Of a stretch of 64,000 bases of DNA, positions 55,282 to 64,000 are shown in pieces (position 1 is the stretch's first letter; the number at the start of each line of letters is the position of its first letter). Under the pieces are notes generated by a model. That model saw nothing but the letters and a program-made list of their open reading frames with translations. It searched no databases and had not been told where the DNA came from. The translations under genes were made by a program, and so were the position numbers. The stretch comes from Stenotrophomonas maltophilia (lineage in GTDB: Bacteria; Pseudomonadota; Gammaproteobacteria; Xanthomonadales; Xanthomonadaceae), in the NCBI RefSeq assembly GCF_002799155.1, contig NZ_NERD01000002.1, forward strand, positions 124,001-188,000. The letters run 5' to 3'.

Positions 55282-58112
55282 AGACCACGCTGCTGTCCAC
55301 CGTCATTGCCGTGGCACTGGCCAGCGCTGCCGCGCCGGTGCTGGCACAAGCCGATGCCGCACTGCCGCTGTCCGGTGCGGCCTACCGCATCGCCGAGCAG
55401 GCGTTTGCCGCCTATGAGCGCGGTGACTACCGCGCGGCTTACCAGCAGTCCAGCGAAGCGATCCGGTTGCGCCCGGACGTGGTGCGGCTGCGCCTGCTGC
55501 AGATCTATGCGCTGCAGAAGCTCGGCCGTAGCGCAGAAGCACAGCAGCAGGCGCGGCGCGCGCTGGATGCGGGGCTGAAGGATCCGGCGTTGCCGGCGCT
55601 GGCGGCTGCCACCGCTGCACGTAGCACCTCCACGGACCGTACCGGCGCGCGTGCTGCATCGCCATCGCGCCCGGCCGGCAGCGCCGCGGACCGTAGCCGG
55701 CAGCAGGCCTACGCGCTGGCCACCGAGGCATACGCAGCCTATGACGCCGGGCGGATGGGAGAAGCGGCCGGCAAGGCCGAACAGGCCTTCCGGCAGCAGC
55801 CGACGCAGGGTGCCTGGGCACTGCTGTGGGTGGCCGCGCTGGAGGCACAGCAGCAGCCCGAACAGGCCGACGCCGCCATTGCCACCGCGCTGCAGTTGGG
55901 CGCGCCGAATGCCGAGGCGCTGCGTGCCCGGCGCGTGGCGCTGGATCGACAGCGCGCGCTGCTGCAGGCCCAGCAGGCGTATCGGTCGCTGTCCACGCAG
56001 GATGATGCCGCGGCCGTTGCGCAGGCACGTGCCGCTGTCGAGCTGGCGCCGGAGGTGGCCACGTACCGGTTGCTGCTGATTACCGCGCAGCTGCAACAGG
56101 GGCAGCTGGCCGACGCCGAGCGCAGTGCCGACCAGGCGTTGCAGGCCGACGGCCAGGATCTCGATGCACGGGTGATGCGCGGCTACCTGCGCCAGCGCCA
56201 GGGCAATACCGTGCTGGCCAATGAGGACTTCGACAGCGCACTTGCTGCGCCGGGGTCAACAACGCAGCTGCGCAACGTGCGCCTGCTGGCGGTGGATGCG
56301 GCGCTGGCCAGCGCCGACCGCACGCGCGCCGCGGCGCTGCTGGCACCGCTGCAGTCGGCATTGCCAACGGATGCGGGTGATGCACGCGCGCAGCAGCTGC
56401 TGCTGCAGGGCATCGAGCAGCGCGCCCGGGCGATCCGCTCAAGTCGCGCGCTGCCCCCCATCAGCGCGCAGACCTACCCGGCACCGGTCCAGCACTGCCA
56501 GCCTGTTGACAGCGGCAACCGCTGCGAGCTGATGCCGGCCGACCTGCAGGGCGATGGCGGTGCCGCGCAGCGTGCCTACGCGGCCTACGCGCGCCAGGAC
56601 TACGCCGAGGCCATCGGTGAGGCGCGGCAGGCCGTGCAGCTCGCACCGGACGACGCGAAACTGCAAGGCCTGCTGACCACCACGCTGGCGTCGGGCAACC
56701 GCGCCCAGCAGGACGAAGCACGGCAGCGCCTGGATGCGGCGCTGGCACAGCGCCCTGACGATGCGGAGGCGCTGATGCAGCGCGGCTACCTCAACCAGAA
56801 GGCGCACCAGCCGGCGCAGGCACTGGCTGACTTCCGCGCCGCCGAGGCCACCGGCAGGGCACCGAAGAGCGTGGTGCTGGACCAGGCATATGCGAGTGCA
56901 GCCCACGGTGATCACCCACAGGCGGTGTCACTGCTGCGTAGCGCCATCGACCGCGCAGACGCCGGTGAGCTGCCGCTGGATGGGCACCAGCGCTTCAGCG
57001 TGCGCAATGCCATCGCCAACTATTCGCGCGAGTGGGGCGTGATCGCCTCGGCCGGCTTCCGTGGAGCACGCCAGGCGGCGACCAATGTCGGCGGGGCGGC
57101 GATCAGCACGCCGGGTGATTCGGTATTCAGCACGCTGGAGGCGTTCTGGCGGCCACCAGCCTTCAATGACCAGCATGGCACGCTGGAGCTCTACGCACGC
57201 CTGCTCAATACGCTGTACGACGAAGGCGGCACCTACGAATCGATCCGTGCGGTGGATCCGTGCACCGGCGAATCAACGCCGGATGCGCGTGCACGCGCCG
57301 AGCGCCTCAGTCACTCGCGCTCGACCACCGGCTGGCCGTCCACCATCGCCTCGTTCGGCCTGCGCTACGCGTTTGGCCAGACCGGTTTGAGCGCCGGCAT
57401 CGAGCGCCGCCAGTTCCTGGGCAGCGCCACCCGCACGGGCGATGTCTATCCCGCATCGGCGGCCGTGCAGTGCCGCCTGCAGCTGGCCCGGCATCCACCA
57501 CTGGAAGCCAGCACGCTGGCCCGCTACCGCCTGGCCAGCGGTTCCGGCGGGTGGATGTCCTACCTGACCTACGGCTATTACCACGGCACCGATCTGCGTA
57601 CCGATGTGAACCAGTGGTGGATGGTCAGCGGCTACGCGCAGGGCGGCTACACCTGGGACGACAACGGCGCCCACTTCACCCTCGATGCGCTCGATGCCAA
57701 TGGCACGCCGGTACGGCGGATCGGCGATGCCAACGGGCGGCTGCATCGCGAGCAGTGGTTCGCTGCCGGTGAACTGCGCGCGGGCCGCAGCTTCCGTTTC
57801 GGCGCCGGGCAGACCCACTGGGTGGTCACGCCGTATGTGGTGGTGGGAGCGGACTGGCTGGACCAGCGCTCGCGCGTGCGCGACATCCGCTACCCGCTGT
57901 TCCCGGCGCAGTCGTTCGCGCTCAACGATACGCAGCGCAGCTGGTCACTTGGCGCCGGCCCTGGCGTGGGCGTGCGCTACTGGTTCCGCGAGGACCACTA
58001 CAACACGCCGCGCTCCTACCTGGACCTGACCGTGCAGTACCGCTTCGCGATCGGCGGTGGTGATACGCAGCGCGCCAAGGGGTTGTTCGCCACCGCCATC
58101 CTCTACTACTGA
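55278..58112 (+). CDS. nfrA: NfrA-like outer-membrane TPR/porin (phage N4 receptor family)
   Basis: A 944-residue exported protein with signal peptide MKTTLLSTVIAVALASAAAPVLA. Residues about 30-560 are TPR-like helical repeats rich in A-x-x-A-Y-x-A-Y/R-x-G-D/DY (AEQAFAAYERGDYRAAYQQSSEA; AYAAYDAGRMGEAAGKAEQAF; AYAAYARQDYAEAIGEARQAV). The last 350 residues are the NfrA C-terminal domain, with aromatic-girdled beta strands and a final strand YLDLTVQYRFAIGGGDTQRAKGLFATAILYY, fitting an outer-membrane barrel. The architecture parallels BcsC and PgaA, so it would export the NfrB product. It converges on and overlaps the DUF4434-like gene by seven bases. Confidence 0.88.
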   Translation: MKTTLLSTVIAVALASAAAPVLAQADAALPLSGAAYRIAEQAFAAYERGDYRAAYQQSSEAIRLRPDVVRLRLLQIYALQKLGRSAEAQQQARRALDAGLKDPALPALAAATAARSTSTDRTGARAASPSRPAGSAADRSRQQAYALATEAYAAYDAGRMGEAAGKAEQAFRQQPTQGAWALLWVAALEAQQQPEQADAAIATALQLGAPNAEALRARRVALDRQRALLQAQQAYRSLSTQDDAAAVAQARAAVELAPEVATYRLLLITAQLQQGQLADAERSADQALQADGQDLDARVMRGYLRQRQGNTVLANEDFDSALAAPGSTTQLRNVRLLAVDAALASADRTRAAALLAPLQSALPTDAGDARAQQLLLQGIEQRARAIRSSRALPPISAQTYPAPVQHCQPVDSGNRCELMPADLQGDGGAAQRAYAAYARQDYAEAIGEARQAVQLAPDDAKLQGLLTTTLASGNRAQQDEARQRLDAALAQRPDDAEALMQRGYLNQKAHQPAQALADFRAAEATGRAPKSVVLDQAYASAAHGDHPQAVSLLRSAIDRADAGELPLDGHQRFSVRNAIANYSREWGVIASAGFRGARQAATNVGGAAISTPGDSVFSTLEAFWRPPAFNDQHGTLELYARLLNTLYDEGGTYESIRAVDPCTGESTPDARARAERLSHSRSTTGWPSTIASFGLRYAFGQTGLSAGIERRQFLGSATRTGDVYPASAAVQCRLQLARHPPLEASTLARYRLASGSGGWMSYLTYGYYHGTDLRTDVNQWWMVSGYAQGGYTWDDNGAHFTLDALDANGTPVRRIGDANGRLHREQWFAAGELRAGRSFRFGAGQTHWVVTPYVVVGADWLDQRSRVRDIRYPLFPAQSFALNDTQRSWSLGAGPGVGVRYWFREDHYNTPRSYLDLTVQYRFAIGGGDTQRAKGLFATAILYY

Positions 58113-59110
58113 GGCACGCCCCAGCGTCGCCGAAGCGCCGCCGCCTGCGGCGTGTCCTGGGTCAGCCACGGCTCCAGCGCATAGACCAGCACGTGCTGGG
58201 CGCCGCTGCCGCGTGCCCATGCCAACTGCCGCTGGATGCGTGCGGCATCGGCGGTTTCGCCCTTGAATCCGCTGCCATCGGCCGGGCCGCCGGGCAGTTC
58301 GCGGAACAGCTCGACGATCGCATCGAAGCCGATGCCTTGCGCGTGGAAATGATCGAGCAGCGGTTGCAGCTGCTGCACGTTGCCGGCGCCGGCCACCCCC
58401 ACGCCGTCCTGCACCATTGGCCGCAGCGCGGTCTGTGCCAACACCGCCTGCCACAGCGTGACCAGGTTGCCGTCGGTCTGCAGGCGGCTGAAGTAGCAGG
58501 AAATCGCGCAGTCGCCGCCGCGTGCGCTGGCGGCCTGCACCAGGCCGTGCAGCCACTGCGCCAGCCATTGCTGGCGGGCCGGATCGGCCCAGTGGTACTG
58601 CTCCAGTTCGTAGGGCAGGTACCAGCCCCCGAAGGCCGGCTGCTGCGCCCAGAGCGCCTGTGCCAACCACTGGCGTGCGTGCGCCAGGCTCTCGGCCAGG
58701 AAGGCCTGCAGCGTGGCGTCGTCTGCGCCGATAGCCTGCCACCAGCGTTGCTGGAAGGGCAGGCCGACGCGGATGGGGATGTCGTTCTCGCTGGCGGCGG
58801 TGAACAGTTGTTGCAGGCTGCTGTCCGACAGTGACCAGTCGCCGTCGCTGCCACCGAGGATGCCCGTCCATTGCAGCACCAGCTGCCGGCAGCCCAGCGT
58901 ATGGGCCAGCTTCAACGAGCGCTGCCAGTCGGCCTGGCCCCACTGCAGGTGGCTACGCCAGGGTTGCAGGAAGGTGCCATCCACCTGCACCGGCAGCGAA
59001 CAGCCGGGCAGGCTGGCGAGCGCACCGGCGACCGGAGCCAGCACCGACGCGCGCAGCAGCCGCCGGCGCAACGGCGAAGACGGATCTGCGGGAAGGACAG
59101 GCGGAACCAT
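58106..59110 (-). CDS. DUF4434-like lipoprotein, putative glycoside hydrolase
   Basis: A protein of about 334 residues from the ATG at 59110 (an in-frame ATG at 59131 would add seven). The N-terminus PLRRRLLRASVLAPVAGALASLPGCS has paired arginines and a lipobox (SLPGC), so it is probably a lipoprotein, possibly Tat-exported. The body looks like a TIM-barrel hydrolase: DGTFLQPWRSHLQWGQADW, LVLQWTGI, PIRVGLPFQQRWW, FGGWYLPYELEQYHW (E-x-x acidic pair), IGFDAIVELFR and QHVLVYALEPWL. I assign it tentatively to DUF4434; an E. coli gene of that type (ybcH) lies next to nfrA, from memory. It may trim or remodel the NfrA/NfrB glycan. Confidence 0.65.
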   Translation of the reverse strand: MVPPVLPADPSSPLRRRLLRASVLAPVAGALASLPGCSLPVQVDGTFLQPWRSHLQWGQADWQRSLKLAHTLGCRQLVLQWTGILGGSDGDWSLSDSSLQQLFTAASENDIPIRVGLPFQQRWWQAIGADDATLQAFLAESLAHARQWLAQALWAQQPAFGGWYLPYELEQYHWADPARQQWLAQWLHGLVQAASARGGDCAISCYFSRLQTDGNLVTLWQAVLAQTALRPMVQDGVGVAGAGNVQQLQPLLDHFHAQGIGFDAIVELFRELPGGPADGSGFKGETADAARIQRQLAWARGSGAQHVLVYALEPWLTQDTPQAAALRRRWGVPQ

Positions 59111-59191
59111 GCCTGCATCATCCCAGAGCACCGTGCGTGGCAGGTGAACCTGAGCGCGTAGTGCCTGCCGCCGGCCGGCACCGCCCAGCGC

Positions 59192-60508
<1,317 letters not shown>

Positions 60509-60558
60509 GGGGCGTCTCGCAAAGGTGTCGCCAGCAAGCAGGCGACCCACAGAAGGAG

Positions 60559-60582
60559 AAAGGCCGCGCGAGCGCGGCCTTT
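60559..60582 (-). terminator. Terminator of ettA
   Basis: A 10-bp perfect stem aaaggccgcg/cgcggccttt with a 4-base loop lies 10 bp past the ettA stop. On the minus strand the stem ends in TTT followed by CTCC. It separates ettA from the NCS2 permease. Confidence 0.75.
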
Positions 60583-60591
60583 CCTGTTGCC

Positions 60592-62256
<1,665 letters not shown>

Positions 62257-62345
62257 GCGGTCTCCGTAGGCGCGGTCCTGCACCCGACCCGTCACGGGAA
62301 CCTCCCGTTGCGGCAGCGGGCACAGACTGAAATGGAATACCGCCA

Positions 62346-62368
62346 ATTATAGCCGGAACCGGTTCCGG
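62346..62368 (-). promoter_or_regulatory. ettA promoter with 16-bp palindrome over the spacer
   Basis: On the minus strand a perfect TATAAT (62346-62351) lies 90 bp upstream of the ettA ATG. Directly upstream is the perfect 16-bp palindrome CCGGAACCGGTTCCGG (62353-62368), which would fall between -10 and -35. No consensus -35 is visible, so a bound regulator could control or replace -35 contact. Confidence 0.55.
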
Positions 62369-62509
62369 GCCGCGCCCGGGAGGGGGCGCCGGGCTGGCCG
62401 CGGCCTGAATACCGCGTCACAGTCCTGCAGCAGGAAGCGTTTCCAGCCGGAAACGGTTCAGATCGGGTGCGCAATATGGGCTCACCACCCACCCATGCAG
62501 AGGTCTGAC

Positions 62510-62983
62510 ATGCGCATCAATCGAGTAATGGCCAGCGCCGTGGCCTCTGTACTGGCGCTCGGCGCCGTGGCCCCGGCCTTCGCCGACGACGACCACCGCC
62601 GTGGCCATGACCGCCGCGAGTGGCGCGAGGATCGCCGCGAGTGGCGCCATGACCGCCGTGACTGGGAGCGGGATCGCCGTGAAGCCCGGCGCGACTACCG
62701 CCATGACCGCCGTGAATGGCACCGCGACCATGACCGCTACTACCGCCCGGCACCGCCGCGCGTGGTCTATCGCCCGGCCTATGGGCCCGGCTATGGCTGG
62801 AAGGTCGGCCACCGCTATCGCGACTACTACCGCGGCCCGATCTATGTGGTGAACGACTACCCGCGCTACCACCTGCGTCGCCCGCCGCATGGCCATCACT
62901 GGATCCGCGACGACCGCGGCAACATGCTGCTGGTCGCCATCGCCACCGGTGTGATCGCCCAGTACGTGCTCAGCAGCCGCTGA
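62510..62983 (+). CDS. RcnB-family periplasmic protein with charged heptad repeats
   Basis: A 157-residue exported protein with signal peptide MRINRVMASAVASVLALGAVAPAFA. The mature N-terminus is built of seven-residue repeats of the type DRREWRx (residues about 34-79), coded by 21-base DNA repeats. The C-terminus carries the RcnB-type end, RPPHGHHWIRDDRGNMLLVAIATGVIAQYVL. E. coli RcnB affects nickel and cobalt homeostasis; the His/Asp/Arg-rich tract could bind metal, but this is inferred. The ATG at 62510 has AGAGG six bases upstream, whereas an in-frame ATG at 62495 has no ribosome-binding site. Confidence 0.8.
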   Translation: MRINRVMASAVASVLALGAVAPAFADDDHRRGHDRREWREDRREWRHDRRDWERDRREARRDYRHDRREWHRDHDRYYRPAPPRVVYRPAYGPGYGWKVGHRYRDYYRGPIYVVNDYPRYHLRRPPHGHHWIRDDRGNMLLVAIATGVIAQYVLSSR

Positions 62984-62994
62984 GGATCGCGGCC

Positions 62995-63033
62995 GGGGTC
63001 GGATCCCTTTCCAACGGAAAGGGCTCTGACCCC
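62995..63033. repeat. Hairpin of the GGGGTCAGATCC family
   Basis: 18-bp arms with two mismatches (ggggtcggatccctttcc and ggaaagggctctgacccc) flank an aac loop, starting 12 bp after the RcnB-like stop. It is related to the perfect palindrome at 40367-40409 in both arms and loop position. Confidence 0.75.
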
Positions 63034-63054
63034 ACACCATCAATCGAAACCATA

Positions 63055-63094
63055 CGGGGCCGGATTCCTTCGGGGATGCCGGCCCCGTCCTTTT
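63055..63094 (+). terminator. Rho-independent terminator upstream of glyA
   Basis: A 9-bp outer stem cggggccgg/ccggccccg encloses an inner attcc/gggat pairing with a ttcg-type loop and is followed by TCCTTTTC. It ends transcription from the RcnB-like gene before the glyA promoter. Confidence 0.8.
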
Positions 63095-63119
63095 CGGCCC
63101 CGGCAGGCCGGTGCGGGGC

Positions 63120-63125
63120 TACAAT
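63120..63125 (+). promoter_or_regulatory. Candidate -10 element for glyA
   Basis: TACAAT lies 45 bp upstream of the glyA ATG and just past the preceding terminator. No clear -35 is seen. Weak call, helped by the matching hexamers before purL and lptF. Confidence 0.35.
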
Positions 63126-63170
63126 CGGGAGCTGAGCCGTACCCCTTTTCCCTGCCTGCTGGAGTACCCG

Positions 63171-64000
63171 ATGTTCCCGCGTGACGTCCGCATCGAATCC
63201 TACGATCCCGAACTGGCCAAGGCCATCGCCGCTGAGACCCAGCGCCAGGAAGACCACGTCGAGCTGATCGCCAGCGAGAACTACACCAGCCCGGCGGTGA
63301 TGGAGGCCCAGGGCAGCCAGCTGACCAACAAGTACGCCGAAGGCTACCCGGGCAAGCGCTACTACGGTGGCTGCGAATACGTGGACATCGCCGAGCAGCT
63401 GGCGATCGACCGCCTCAAGCAGCTGTTCGGCGCGGACTACGCCAACGTGCAACCGCACAGCGGTTCGCAGGCCAACCAGGCCGTGTACTTCGCCCTGCTG
63501 CAGCCGGGTGACACCATCCTCGGCATGAGCCTGGCGCACGGCGGCCATCTCACCCACGGTGCCAAGGTCAATGCCTCGGGCAAGCTGTTCAACGCCGTGC
63601 AGTACGGCGTGAACGACCAGGGCCTGATCGATTACGACGAAGTCGAGCGCCTGGCCCTGGAGCACAAGCCGAAGATGGTCGTGGCTGGCTTCTCGGCTTA
63701 TTCGCAGGTGATCGACTGGGCGCGCTTCCGCGCCATCGCCGACAAGGTCGGTGCCTACCTGTTCGTGGACATGGCCCACGTCGCCGGCCTGGTCGCCGCT
63801 GGCGTCTACCCGAGCCCGCTGGAGCACGCCCACGTGGTCACCTCGACCACCCACAAGACCCTGCGCGGCCCGCGCGGCGGCATCATCGTCGCCAAGGGCG
63901 CCGACGAAGACCTGGTCAAGAAGCTGCAGTCGATCGTGTTCCCGGGCATCCAGGGCGGTCCGCTGATGCACGTCATCGCCGGCAAGGCCGTGGCCTTCAA
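63171..64000 (+). CDS. glyA: Serine hydroxymethyltransferase, 3'-truncated by the window
   Basis: The first 276 codons of a PLP enzyme that converts serine and tetrahydrofolate to glycine and methylene-THF, the main one-carbon source (feeding purine synthesis, as does purL here). The start [19 protein letters not shown] follows a GGAG. Visible blocks are [75 protein letters not shown] and [17 protein letters not shown]. The PLP lysine is K229 in [12 protein letters not shown], the same number as in E. coli GlyA. The frame stays open to base 64000. Confidence 0.97.
   Translation, partial: MFPRDVRIESYDPELAKAIAAETQRQEDHVELIASENYTSPAVMEAQGSQLTNKYAEGYPGKRYYGGCEYVDIAEQLAIDRLKQLFGADYANVQPHSGSQANQAVYFALLQPGDTILGMSLAHGGHLTHGAKVNASGKLFNAVQYGVNDQGLIDYDEVERLALEHKPKMVVAGFSAYSQVIDWARFRAIADKVGAYLFVDMAHVAGLVAAGVYPSPLEHAHVVTSTTHKTLRGPRGGIIVAKGADEDLVKKLQSIVFPGIQGGPLMHVIAGKAVAF

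Noticed and set aside
62495-62509. Earlier in-frame ATG for the RcnB-like protein
   Set aside because: No ribosome-binding site precedes it, and the later ATG gives a standard signal peptide with AGAGG upstream.

Overview
The window is GC-rich, densely coded chromosomal DNA of a gammaproteobacterium in the Xanthomonadaceae, most likely Stenotrophomonas (maltophilia complex). Three things point there: the Xps-type type II secretion operon in the order E-F-G-H-I-J-K-L-M-N-D next to an S8 protease, an SMF-1-type fimbrial operon, and many intergenic GTAG-headed hairpins of the SMAG (Stenotrophomonas REP) kind. The species call is inference; no rRNA or tRNA gene is visible. I see no insertion sequence, prophage, CRISPR array or plasmid function.

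Layout. 1-12.4 kb is housekeeping: 3' end of pssA, a probable divergent holD (DNA polymerase III psi), rimI, an EamA transporter, valS, a YqaE/Pmp3 peptide, holC (chi), pepA, lptF-lptG, an RDD protein, xerD and a lipoprotein DsbC. 12.5-19.2 kb holds a secreted GH18 chitinase and purL, separated by a repeat-rich gap. 19.7-43.6 kb is surface and secretion: a 2,508-residue trimeric autotransporter, a StmPr-type serine protease, the eleven-gene xps operon, a second repeat-rich gap, two GT2-type genes and pncB. 43.6-49.5 kb is the fimbrial locus: a divergent mini-pilin, then smf-1, chaperone, usher and tip adhesin. 49.7-59.1 kb is an exopolysaccharide-type operon: wecB, a BcsB-like gene, nfrB and nfrA, with a convergent DUF4434-like lipoprotein. 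59.2-64 kb holds an NCS2 permease, ettA, an RcnB-like protein and the 5' part of glyA.

How the genes work together. The protease and the chitinase carry export signals and are plausible substrates of the adjacent Xps system. The autotransporter, SMF-1 fimbriae and nfr-type polysaccharide would all act in attachment and biofilm. The most interesting system is wecB/bcsB-like/nfrB/nfrA/DUF4434. In E. coli, NfrA, NfrB and WecB make a c-di-GMP-dependent secreted ManNAc-type glycan used as the phage N4 receptor; here the sugar-nucleotide epimerase and a BcsB-like periplasmic subunit are built into the operon, and NfrB ends in MshEN-like c-di-GMP-binding repeats.

The second main observation is a composite intergenic repeat of about 85-315 bp, with long inverted arms around an ACGCCGTRAATACGTCCC-type core and usually capped by an SMAG hairpin. 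Four copies occur, as two head-to-head pairs, in the two largest repeat-rich gaps.
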